The translations under genes and the position numbers were made by a program. The notes under the pieces were generated by a model. It did no database searches. It worked only from the letters and a program-made list of their open reading frames with translations, and had not been told where the DNA came from. Below are positions 1-10,213 of a stretch of 64,000 nucleotides of DNA, one piece after another; the first letter of the stretch is position 1, and each line of letters begins with the position of its first letter. The DNA lies in assembly GCA_014281115.1 (NCBI GenBank), contig JACONQ010000018.1, positions 1,426,001 to 1,490,000 of the forward strand. Reading direction: 5' to 3'. This stretch comes from Laburnicola sp. R22_1. Taxonomy: Eukaryota > Ascomycota > Dothideomycetes > Pleosporales > Didymosphaeriaceae.

Positions 1-1397
1 GCGTGGAGGACCTGGGTTTTCTTTCTTCTCCGTGAGCATTGGGTGGCGTTCAAGATGGTGACTTGATATGGATGGTCGTCGATACCTCTTGGACTATCTA
101 CACTTGTGCAGCAGCAATGACTGATATCTCTCCACTTTACAGTCTTAGCCCTATCCATCGTATCAGAAACGAAATACACCTCGTCCACATTTCACATTTG
201 CCCTACTAAGCTCCGGCTGAGGAGTCACCATCACCCATCACCACCTCATAACACGCCGTTCACGCCAAAACCCATCACACCTCATACTGCATACTACATA
301 CGAAGTGGACATAGCCACACGAGATACAAAATCATCCAGTGCTCTAGTAGACTATACTAACACATACATATATATATTTTGTCATGTTATTTGAGATGAA
401 AGCCTTTGTCGTTCTACCCCTAGGTAGTTACTTTAACGCCACATATATATATAAGAAAGGCATCCATCACTCTCAAACCTACGCTCAGCCATGTATGCTA
501 CCCGCTATGATAATGATTTTATTTTGTTCACGTAGCTCTAGCGCCTACCCTAAGCCTCATCTTAGCTATCCTACGCTCCCACTTTGCGTCCTCCCATCCC
601 CTCTCCATCCATAACAACAACCTCTAGGGTTACCCTTTAAACACATGCACACACATGACCATAGAAAACCTTAAACTTGCTCGGGCACTCGGCCAGTACC
701 GGTACTCTATTCGCACTCTACTCCACTCTCTCACTCTCCCCACTCCACTCCCCCCCCCACCCGCCTCAGGAAACGGCCCAGTCCAGCCTGCTACCCAACT
801 AGCTAGCTAGCTAGCCAACTAGCCAGCAATCCATCTCCCATTCCAGTCCCATTCCTAAAAGGATGGACGGTGCCAAACAAACAAACAAACAAACAAACAA
901 ACAAACCAAAAACGCCGTCTATGATGTAATCCATCCATCCATCCATCCACAATGGCGTTATGCAAGGAGGACAAAAGAGCAGAAACCAAAAGAAGAAGAA
1001 GAAGAAGAAGATATCCAAACAAAAAGCCCAGCACAGGACACGGCGAGCGTACGAGCAGCCCACGAAGGAAAAGAAAAGAAGAAAAAAAAGAAACGAAGAA
1101 CAGAACAGAACCACAGCCCAGCCCAGCCCAGGAAGCCCAAAACAAAATGCAACCACATCAGGGTAATACACAAGCCCAAAAGGATGTTGACACAGCCACC
1201 CACCAAATTGCCAGAGGGAGTACCCACACAATAACAAGTCTTCGTTGAATACGAATATCCCCATCCATACCCAAAAGTAAAAAAAAGATGAAAACATCTA
1301 TACCCAATGGCGCTACTCAACGGCGCTACGATAACTCTACGATACCATAGGGAACCAATTCCAATTCAAAAGAAAACATGCATGCAAAGCACGAAAT
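1..1397. other. Intergenic sequence, no supported gene
   Basis: No reading frame in this stretch shows a recognisable domain or a believable exon chain. Several overlapping frames between 800 and 1300 are open on both strands, but they translate simple repeats (poly-Lys/Glu on one strand, poly-Phe/Leu/Ser on the other). The part next to 1398 is presumably the 3' untranslated region of the transporter gene on the minus strand. Confidence 0.6.
798..1010. repeat. Cluster of four microsatellites
   Basis: Four unrelated simple repeats lie within about 210 bp: CTAG units near 798-815, CAAA units at about 874-905, ATCC units at about 929-949, and GAA units at about 990-1010. They explain the spurious long frames seen here on both strands. 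Confidence 0.85.
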
Positions 1398-3149
1398 CTA
1401 ATCATCTACATCACTCCCACTCTCTTCAAGCTTCTTCCGCCGCTCCTCGTCCATCTCCCAGTACGTCGCCCAAGAAAGGAGGAAGAAGGCCGCGATGATG
1501 AGGAGGCCGCCGACGAGCGCGGCGGGCGTGAGAGGCGAGTTGAGAGGTGGGGGGAGGAGTTGGTCGACGATGGCGACGATGAAGATGGTGAGGAGGGCGG
1601 CGACGGAGGAGAGGACGGGCGAGGTGAGGGAGATGAGGACGAGGAAGGACCCGGAGAAGGCTGCGTGGGTGTTAGAATTAGCATTAGTTTTTCAAGTGCG
1701 AGGTAGATTATGAGTTGTGAGGAGGAGCGGGGGAACGTCTCAGGGAGTGGAAAAGGAACGAAAGGGGGAAACATACTTGCGTTGGCGAAGACAGAGATGG
1801 CCATCATCCACGCCTGCTTGCCATGTGGCAGCTCGAAAACCTCCCAGCCCATCCAGTGCAGAAGCGGGATCGGCACCCAGAGCACGCATAATGTGAACAG
1901 CCCAATCAGGCTGCCAAACGTATTCGCAAAAATCATGCCGCGCCCAGGCGCGCACCCATCCGGCGGACATGCCAGCTTCTTGTACAGCACCTCATAGAAT
2001 CCGTACAGGACGGACCCAATGCCAATCATCAGATTGCCCAGCGCGCGGTTGTTGGCCTCATGTGAGGGGGGAGCTTTCTCGCCGCCCGCTCCGCCGCCAG
2101 ACTTGTTTCCATGCTTGGCGGGACTCGAGTCGCCGTATGCGACGACGAAGACGCCGAAGATGGCAATTGCCACGGCGAGGACCTTCTTGGCTTGGATTTT
2201 TTCGTGCAGCATCGGTATGCTGAAGGCGTAGGCGAAGAAGGCGCTGCAGTTGTAGATGGCCGTCAGATCGCTCGCCGTGGTCAGGTTGACGGCAATGTAC
2301 CAACTCCCGCCCGCGACTGTGAGCGCGCAGGTAATGAAAGCCGTCATGCGGACCATATAGCGCACGGGAGAATTCTGCGATTGGCGCACCGAGGGGTGCA
2401 GTGTCCGGTGCTGGACCATGAGGGCCGTCTGGCGGAGGAGCTGGACGTGGCGGCGCCAGAAGACGGGAAACGGCGTGGACCATTGCTGGATGCGGAGGAA
2501 AAAGAGCTGCATGGGCCACAGCATAACCCAGGAGCCATGGGTCATGTATCTGACTTTGTCAATACCGCGTTCTCAGCCACGAAGTAAGTGGTTGGAATGT
2601 GAAAGAGGAGACGTCAGCTTACAGCATACAGTACGGCTTCTCCCACTTCAGCTGGTGCTGGATATACACGGCCGTCTCCGTCTGCACGGTAAATGATACC
2701 AGGCTCAGGGCCAGAAATATGGCCGCATACGTGTACCTTCTCTTCGTCTCGAACCTCGCCTGGCTCTCGGGGTCCCGCTCGTGGAAGGTGTGCGTCGACC
2801 TGCTCAACCCCCCGTTCTCTGTGCCCTCGTCAACATTTTTATGCGACCCCAGCAGCGGCGACACCGATCTGCCATCGCGGTCGCGGTCCATGTCGGGCCT
2901 CAGATCTGAAGGCATGGTGGGCGGGTTCTCATCCCAGTCGTCAAAGCTGACGTCTGAGTTGGGGCTGCCCGGCTCTTGGAAATGCACGCTCCTGCCCCCG
3001 GGCTTTGTTCGCGGATACTGGATCTCGGAGAAGGGCGAGTCGTCTCTGGACTGGGGCGCGCGGGCGGGAGAGGCGTGTTCCGAGCCGAAGAGGAGTGTGG
3101 TGCCGGGGCGGTGGTTCGGGGCGCTGCGAAGGGGGATGGACTCGGGCAT
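1398..3149 (-). CDS. DMT/EamA-type membrane transporter (Thi74/YML018C-like)
   Basis: Probable vacuolar or other endomembrane solute carrier of the drug/metabolite transporter superfamily; the substrate is unknown. Three exons on the minus strand join in frame: 3149-2623, 2549-1777 and 1660-1398. The introns are 73 and 116 bp, with GTAAGC and GTATGT donors and CAG acceptors. The product is 520 residues. The first ~130 residues are polar, with Ser/Pro/Asp-rich segments, as expected for a cytosolic tail. After that come alternating hydrophobic segments, including YTYAAIFLALSLVSF, LTAIYNCSAFFAYAFSIP and, in the last exon, FLVLISLTSPVLSS. The segment around the first splice site reads KPYCMLYMTHGSWVMLW, a pattern seen in this family. 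The start at 3149 was chosen because it precedes the tail and the frame upstream looks unlike protein. The family call is good; the substrate is not inferable. Confidence 0.8.
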
Positions 3150-3748
3150 ATAAGCGGCTGTTGGGCGTGGGCAGGTGGAGAAGTGCACGACTAGTGCAGC
3201 TGCTGATATCGCGAGGTGGCCTTGCTGGGGGGATGCAAGCGGATGCTCTGCAGTGTCAGCACGTCGTGGCCAAGCGTCTGCTTCAGCCCGCGCGCAAGGG
3301 TCCAGTGCATCCTGCAAATAGGATCAGGGGGTTTTCCTCACCGACGCGCGCCTTGCCGGCTTGCCGAGCCTTCCGCGGGTTTCCGTTTGCGGCGCCCGTC
3401 CTCCCGCGTCGTCGAATGTCTCACTGATCACTGCGCAAACCTCGCCATCGCGTCGTGGACGCATGAACGAATGAACGAACACTAGTGCATGTCACTTGGC
3501 TAGGCAGCCGCGACGGGTGACCGACCATCTGCAGACCCTGCAGACCCCACTCACGTTCACGACAACACCACCAACCTTTCCATGCGTAGCACTTGCTCAG
3601 ATATCCCATCATTTATAACTCGCACTAACTCTCTCGCTCTCATGGTGGCCACAGCCGGGGGAATCAATAGACAAACCATGCCATAAAAGAAACAAAGCTC
3701 AACAGCCGCGCTAACCATGTCGGACGCGTAACATCGTGACAAACCGCA
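3150..3748. other. Intergenic region between transporter and APSES gene
   Basis: This is about 600 bp upstream of the transporter start and downstream of the APSES gene stop. I see no gene or repeat. Confidence 0.5.
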
Positions 3749-6146
3749 CTACACGGGACTCTGCTCCAAGCCCTCTGCACGCTCCTGCGTCTCCGCTTCT
3801 TCCAGCTCCTTCAGTATCTCCGGCAACATGGACTCGATGTCTTCTTCTCGCTCCCCAATCGCCTTCGCGATCAACCCCTTGTACACGGCCTGCTTCTCGC
3901 CCATGCCGGCCACAGAAAGATTGCCAATAACTTCTCTGACAAGCTCCTGGCGCTCGAGCTGGGCACGGTGGAGTAGCAACGCTAATCGTGATTTCTCAAC
4001 GAGGTCGACTGGTGATTTCGAAGAGCTCTGTGGTGTCGCTGCGCATATTCGTCTCAGCTCCGCCTTCTGTTCAATCTCGAGGAGCGACTCGGCCTCTTCA
4101 ACCAGCATCCGCAGCTCCTCCTCTTGCTGTCGGTCCGCTTCATCGTCGCCCAAATCTATATGCAAGCCGTTATCCAGGCCAACAAGCTCAGATACTTGCT
4201 TCCGAGTCGCTTCTAGCTCGGCTTGCCGCTTCTTCACAACACGTTCCGCATCTAACGACTCGGCCTCTTTCTCTTGCAGTTCCGCTTCATAGGCAGCAGC
4301 GAGCTCCTCGCATTTCTCCATCAACGTCGGCGCCACCTTGTTCATAAGATGCGAAGCCGTTTGTGAACGATACTGCTGCGAGTCCCGAACCGCGAGGCTT
4401 GGAAAAGGTAGTGCCAGCCGTCCTGGGCCGATATCTTCCAACTGCCCTCCGTGTCCGTTCAATCTGTGTTCTAGAGGCGGCGCAAATGGTGACGAAGACG
4501 CCTGCCGTGGTCGGCCATGCATCCGCCGCCGCTGATTTAGCTCGCGGATCAAATCGTCTGCCGTCTCGCCCTTCTTATTCGGAATGTCAACAGCAACGTT
4601 GCGCCCCAGCAAACTTCGTACACACTTTCGCGCTCCATGCCGTGCGGCAATCATGATGGCCGTGTCCCCGTTCTGATCTTGGGTGTTCAACAACCGGGTG
4701 ACCTCATCCGGAATCCACGTCTCCGACAGCTTATTGATGATACAGTCCAGGTAATATCGCGCACACGAGTATTTGTTAGAGCTGCTTGTGGTGGCCGCAA
4801 TGTGATGGAACACGGTACTGCCGAACCAATCTGAACGAACCACAGTCGGTACAAGTACCCTCATCATGCTGTGCATCGTGCCCTTGTCGTAATTGTTTGT
4901 GAACATGACAGCGCGCATCAGAGGTGTTTCGAGGTTGTTCGACAAGCAGTCTATGCGCGCACCGCGCTGGACGAGCTCTTTCACCACGGCAACATCGCCC
5001 ATGGCCGATGCCCAATGCATGGCCGAGTGCCCCTTGTCGTCGATGGGTCGATCCAAGTTGATGCTAGACGGTGGTTCGGGCGGCGAAACAAAGCCCTCGT
5101 TGTGGTCCAGCAGCATGAAGTAATCGAGCAGCGCATCCGCCCACATCTGGTGCTGCGAGTCCTCGACAGACATCTGGTCGACACCCCGTTTCCGCTTGCG
5201 GCTGCCAACAGAGTACTGCGAGGCGGTGAGCATGTCTTGATCGCCGAGCATGCTCTCCGATACAACGGTGACATTGTCCGGCGTCTCATCACGGTATGCT
5301 TGACGCGGCTGGAGATGCGAGTCTTCGAACGGGGCGTCTTCGCTGATCTGCGACTGCGAGTTGGTCACAAAAGCTATGGACGCTTGTCAGCCTCGTTCAT
5401 GCCTACTCGCCCTTGGAGAGCTGCCTCCTACACTTGATTGACTCTAGCGAATACGCATTATTACCGTTTGCTCTTGCGGTCGCGGCCGCGCTCTGGCGGG
5501 CTGGCTTGGCACGGCTCGAAGCCGCTGTCGCATGCTTCGGGGCGGGCGGGGGGCTCCGGTCGCCGGGGATGTAGTCGAAGATGGGCAGCATCTTCTCGAG
5601 CACGCCGTTGCGCTCGGCTAGGTTGCGGCCGTCATGCAGTGGGATCCATGTGCCCTGGTATTTGCCGTAGCCGCCCTGCACCTTCTCGTGCACGCCCTTC
5701 TGGACCTCGCGCTCGAGGATGCGGGTCCGCGCAGGCTTGTCGTAGTCGGCTACCTTGAGAATGTGCGTTGCATTGATCCAGTCGTCGGCGCGGCGTCGCA
5801 TGACGTGGTTGCCGGCCACATTGAACTCGTAGACAGGCACCTGCGCTAGTGTCAGCGAGCGAGACTCGCCGTGTACTGCTGCGTGCTCGGCATCTCTGTG
5901 CGGTACTTATCCTGGGGGGCACACGCTGCACCGAAGCCCATGGCCGGTTGCTGCCATGTCTCTCTTGCGCCTGCTCCCGGCCGTCGTCGGCGTGCCTGCT
6001 CCGCTTCCTCTTCAGACTGCCCCGTCCCCGGTCCTCTCTCGACTTGCAACACAAACATGCACGGGCGGGGGCAGGGTGGGTTAACTTACATTGCTGTACG
6101 TGGCCGAGTAAATCTTGCCATCGGGCGCGGGCGGCATTCTGACCAT
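3749..6146 (-). CDS. mbp1: APSES cell-cycle transcription factor, Mbp1/Swi4 family
   Basis: Predicted DNA-binding subunit of the MBF-type complex that drives G1/S transcription in the nucleus. Exons 6146-6090, 5840-5465 and 5373-3749 join in frame (introns 249 and 91 bp) to give 685 residues. Residues about 8-110 form the APSES/KilA-N domain: [37 protein letters not shown] and [13 protein letters not shown] are all diagnostic. A linker with a basic RKRKR patch follows. Ankyrin-type repeats start near residue 257 ([21 protein letters not shown]), with a second group around 375-415 ([13 protein letters not shown]). The C-terminal third is a charged coiled coil. The first exon carries only 19 residues, but the join [14 protein letters not shown] matches the family exactly. 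ATG 6146 is used; a second ATG at 6137 is possible. Start and architecture fit Mbp1 better than Swi4 or StuA. Confidence 0.93.
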
Positions 6147-6344
6147 TTGCGCGAGGCGGGGCGGCGACCAGGAGCCTCGTGGACGTGATTTCGCGTTGAG
6201 GGAGTCGACGCGTCCAAGTGTCGCGAAAGCCAGCCCGCCAAGCGCGCGCCCTGGTGCAAGCCGTCCGCTGCCCGACGAGCTAGCCACCGACCCCAGCGCC
6301 CACCCACAACCCGCAATTGAACGCACACCGCCCGCGCACCCACC
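6147..6344. promoter_or_regulatory. Bidirectional promoter with clustered MCB/SCB-like sites
   Basis: The APSES gene (-) and the NDUFB7 gene (+) start 198 bp apart. Within 40 bp there are three matches to MBF/SBF core sites: ACGCGAAA read on the minus strand (6189-6196), ACGCGT (6208-6213) and CGCGAAA (6222-6228). They lie 43-82 bp upstream of the APSES start codon. The match to yeast consensus sites is seen; use in this organism is inferred. Confidence 0.6.
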
Positions 6345-6772
6345 ATGACCGTCACCGAGAAGATAAAGGACGCCGACGGTCTGGCTGCCGGCGAGCCCCA
6401 GAGTCAGTCTGCCACCGCCGCTGCCACGCAGTCCCGCCCCATGGGCGGCGGCCCGTCCGCGAAGCCAGCACACTGACGACGAGCTACAGAGGCCACCCGC
6501 GAGGAGATGAGCGCCGCCCGCCTGCCCATGGCCTACCGAGATTCTTGCGCACACCTGCTTATCCCGCTGAACCGGTGTCGCCACGACGAATACTACCTGC
6601 CGTGGAAGTGCGAGGTATGCCGGGGTATGCTGCAAGGGGAGACGAGTGCGTGCTAATTGCGGGCCAGAACGAGCGACATTCGTATGAGAAGTGCCAGTAC
6701 GAGGAGTTCAAGCTGCGGGTGCGGAAGATGGATGAAATCAGGGCAGCAAAGGGTGGGGAGCGGAGCAACTGA
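6345..6772 (+). CDS. ndufb7: NADH:ubiquinone oxidoreductase B18 subunit (NDUFB7)
   Basis: Accessory subunit of mitochondrial complex I, located on the intermembrane-space side of the membrane arm. Exons 6345-6402, 6490-6614 and 6668-6772 join in frame to 95 residues. The first intron begins GTCAGT and ends ACAG. The second begins GTATGC, contains TGCTAAT and ends CCAG. The protein contains a twin CX9C (CHCH) pattern: CAHLLIPLNRC, then CENERHSYEKC directly across the second splice site, which strongly supports that join. LPMAYRDSCAHLLIPLNRCR is the family signature. No presequence is visible, as expected for CHCH proteins imported through the Mia40 route. The C-terminus is a charged helix (YEEFKLRVRKMDEIRA). 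Length is normal for fungal orthologues. Confidence 0.95.
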
Positions 6773-7017
6773 GAGGATTGCATGTACGAAACGACAAAGC
6801 ACACCAACATCTCGCTGCATGTGTATATATCTGCAGCAAAATCATCATGCGTTCGCCAAGCAGCGATCAAAAATGCGCCTCGGAATCTATCGCTCTACTG
6901 CTGGTGACTACGGATTACGTCCGGGCTTCCCACCATGCATATCCCTTATACCGAAAGGTTTGCGATGATTTTCACTCCTGATCCCTCGATTAGTTTGTCG
7001 ACTTTCCTATGCCTCCC

Positions 7018-8894
7018 CTACAGATTCGCTCTTATCCTTTCGGACCTAGCCTTGTCTCTCAGCTCTCTCCTCATTATCTTGCCAGACTATGGTCTCGTTA
7101 GCTGAGAGGGACGTGGTCAGCTGGTACACTTACGGGATTCTTAGGAATCGCATCGACAAAGACAACGCCTCCATCTAACCTTTTAGTTCTGGAAACTCGC
7201 TCAGCGAGCCATTTCTTGATATTCTCAGCGGCCTGGGGCGTGGCCCTGGATTTCGACCGAGGCACTATGTATGCTCGTGGGAGCTCTTCGCCGTCACTGT
7301 CACTGTCAGAACCGCTACTTCAGTATCAATTGAGGGCTTACATGGTAACACCGATGACCGCCGCATCCTGTACATCAGGATGGTCCAGCAGCAGCGCTTC
7401 GAGCTCAGCTGGCGCTACCTGATTTCCCTTAACCTTGATCAGTTCCTACATTTGTTAGCCGAGGGGTTGCATTGCAGGAAATCAACACTCGCCTTCTTTC
7501 GGTCTACAATGAACAAGCTGCCCTCCTCGTCCACGTGGCAGACATCCCCGGTCTTGAGCCAACCATCCGGAGTAATGGTGTCTCTGGTTGCTTCCGGCTT
7601 CCCCCAGTACCCTTTCATCACGTTCGGGGCCTTGATCCAAACTTCGCCTCTCTCGCCAACCGGTGCCTCAATGTTACCTTTGTCATCCAAAACAATCTTC
7701 GCCTCAACATTGGGCAACAGTTCACCGACGGAGAAATTCGTGCATGTTCTGTCCGGATGCCAGCTTGTGGCAGCGCAAGTCAGCTCCGTCATGCCCCAAC
7801 CTTGCTTCACATTGACTCTTCCGTCGGGCCACAGCTTCTCGAACTCCTGGCTCACTTCCCGCCCAAGAGGGGCTGCACCGGAGCCCACCTTTTGGACCGA
7901 GCTGAGATCGAATTGCTTGACCGCGGGGTGCTTCGCCATGGCCACAATGACGGGTGGAACGAGTGCGAGGTCTGTAATCCGGTACTTTTGGATATTTTGC
8001 AGCATTTCCAGAAAGTCGAATTTGGGCATTACATACACCGGGACCCGCTGCTTTATAGCATTTACGCAAAAGATTGCTTGAGCCATGGCGTGGCTACCTC
8101 AAATCAGTACCATCTCGTAGGTCTGCGAACATGAGTACTTACTACATAGGGAGAAAACAGAGATACCGCGCGTTTTGTATTGTCTTTTCAAAATCACGCG
8201 CCTGCTGCGCAATGTATAATTGCTGTGTGGCATTGGCCACGTAATTCCGGTGCGTTATCATAACTCCTTTGGCCATTCCCGTGGTTCCCGAGCTGTAGTT
8301 CAATGCAATGACTTGATCTAGGTCCTCGTCACCCGACCAATGATATCCGCGTGCATTCTCTTCTGAATCCCAGAGGTCCGTCCAGTGTCGGATCTTGCCG
8401 CCGAGGCCATCTTTCTCGACTTTCCTGCCCTCGAAGGTAGCAGCCCCATCGTCGAAGATGAACACACTCTCTGCACCCAGCCCCACTTCTTTGGCGGCGG
8501 CAATACCCGTGTCCAAGCTGCCTTCGGCGCAAATGAGATATTTCGCAGCCGAATCACGCAGTTGGTACGCCAGCTCCCTCGCCACATAGGTTGGATTCGC
8601 GCCCGTGTATACTCCGCCAGCCATGATGACGCCCATTATGGCTGTGGGAAAGAACAAGGTATTCCCCGAGAAGAGTAGTACGCGATCGCCAGGCTTGAGC
8701 CCAGAGCGGAGCAACCCAGACGCAAGGCGCTGGCTATAGAGACGGTAGTCGCTCAACGAGAGGTAGTGTTTCTCTGGGTCGCGGGCCGATAGCAGAGCTG
8801 GTGTCCGGGGTAGGTCTGCGGTGGGAGAATCAAAGAGAAAAGTTGGCAGGGAAACCTGCGGAATGGGGAATGACCAGCGCGATTTCAGGACCAT
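7018..8894 (-). CDS. 4-coumarate-CoA ligase-like acyl/aryl-CoA synthetase
   Basis: Adenylate-forming enzyme that activates a carboxylic acid with ATP and loads it on CoA; the substrate is not evident. Five exons (8894-8143, 8093-7493, 7445-7342, 7302-7134, 7086-7018) join in frame to 564 residues. Motifs in order: the AMP-binding loop [13 protein letters not shown] at 198-210, [45 protein letters not shown] across the second splice site, and the C-terminal [12 protein letters not shown] with the likely catalytic Lys545. The second intron (7446-7492, 47 bp) has a GC donor (AAG|GCGAGT) and a good CTAAC branch motif. The third has two possible acceptors 6 bp apart, which would change length by two residues. 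The protein ends in Ala-Asn-Leu, only a weak resemblance to a peroxisomal PTS1. Confidence 0.92.
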
Positions 8895-9910
8895 TTTGCT
8901 TTTGTGTCGTGTGTAGTTGGGAGTTTGGATGCTTGGCGAGATTCAATTCGGACCGTGAGCTTGCCTGTTGAGACTCGAGAGGAGGAGAGTGGCAGAGTTG
9001 AGAGTCTCTCTTGTTTTTAACCGACCTAGCGGATCCTTCAGTGACGATATTAGGACTCAGATTGTCAATCAAAGTGGAGAGTAAGCCGCGGGGTCCGAGC
9101 CGTAACGGGCACTTTGGTGCGAATTTTCAAGACCCAAAGAACAGTGAAGTAAAAGAATTCGAGCGACGACCGGTCCGATACATCATCTCTCACGCCGAGG
9201 CATTGCATGCGCGGCACGCCTACGCGCGAGTAAAGCCGACGTCTGGCAGATTGGGAGGCAGATATGAGCGCTCTCCGTAAACGGCTAACATGCGGGGCTC
9301 TGGGGTGCTTGCAGGTGTGGAGCCGAGGCATCTTCTCGTTCTCCAAGTGGATTTAGCGATTCATGGTGGCGTTACCTTATCTGGAAAGTTTTCCTTGAAA
9401 TGCTTGCTTACCGGCGAAGAATAATCGACTACATCCGGTGCATCTTATGGCTCACAGCCGTGGACATTGAAAAAGTTGTTGATGCGGATGATGTCAGTTG
9501 GTGGGGGTAGCGGGTAGCCACGTGTTGCGGCTTCCTCCAGGGCTGGGCATCTGGGCACGACACACTGACGGCAGATCACAGAGAACCGACAATCTACTTG
9601 AGTTCCACCTCATTGTCTCTGATTTCATTTGCCTTTAGCATTCTGAATTGGTGCATTCCCCTTATCCATTCCTGATTTTACATCATATCATCTCTCTCGA
9701 CGCTCAAACTTTTGCTGGCCCCGAATACCCCTCCCATTTCTGGCACCCTCTGTAGCTTTCGTCCACCATTCCATTGTACCCTTCCCCACCCCGTGCCATT
9801 CAATATATCAGTCCCACGGACGGCAGTTCTCCATTTTCTTCCCGCACACCTCCTTCGCCACGTCGAGAAAGAGATAGTACAAGCTCTTCAGCGTCTCCGT
9901 AACTCCATAC
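8895..9910. other. Intergenic, upstream of CoA ligase
   Basis: This is about 1 kb containing the CoA ligase promoter and the 3' region of the zinc-ribbon gene. Pyrimidine-rich tracts occur at about 9600-9800. I see no gene. Confidence 0.5.
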
Positions 9911-10213
9911 TCAATTTGGCATCTGGCAGTCCGGGCACTCGAGACCAGAATATCCCTCGCCAGTATACTGGTATACGTCAGCATGCGTAAGAGCCATGGT
10001 CATCACGAGACCTACCTCGAGACCACTGCCACAAGCCCAACAATCAACGACAGAAGTAGGAGGGTCGGCTTCGCTGTCGTCATGGTCGCGTTCACTTGTA
10101 TGGCTGACGTATTTATCGCGCTTGCTGTTCGGTTTCGGTACTTGGGTGGTTTTGGTCTTGGGGACGGCGGCTTGTGAGGTCGAGGGGGGTGCTTTGACTT
10201 CTGGAACAGACAT
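9911..10213 (-). CDS. Small zinc-ribbon protein, function unknown
   Basis: I do not recognise a named family. Two exons, 10213-10016 and 9967-9911, give 84 residues. The 48-bp intron has a GTAGGT donor, a GCTGAC branch motif and a CCAG acceptor. The first half is Lys/Pro/Ser/Thr-rich and probably disordered. The second half has two Cys pairs, CWAC and CPDC, separated by GSGLE/YTGEGYSGLE, so a single zinc ribbon is likely. The intron length is a multiple of three and has no stop, so an unspliced form would encode 100 residues with a 16-residue insert inside the ribbon. Splicing places the Cys pairs at a compact spacing, which is why I prefer the spliced form. Nothing in the neighbours suggests a role. 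Confidence 0.65.
   Translation of the reverse strand: MSVPEVKAPPSTSQAAVPKTKTTQVPKPNSKRDKYVSHTSERDHDDSEADPPTSVVDCWACGSGLEVGLVMTMALTHADVYQYTGEGYSGLECPDCQMPN

Noticed and set aside
803..1320. Several 70-160-codon frames on both strands
   Set aside because: They translate microsatellites into low-complexity strings and have no domain or exon context.
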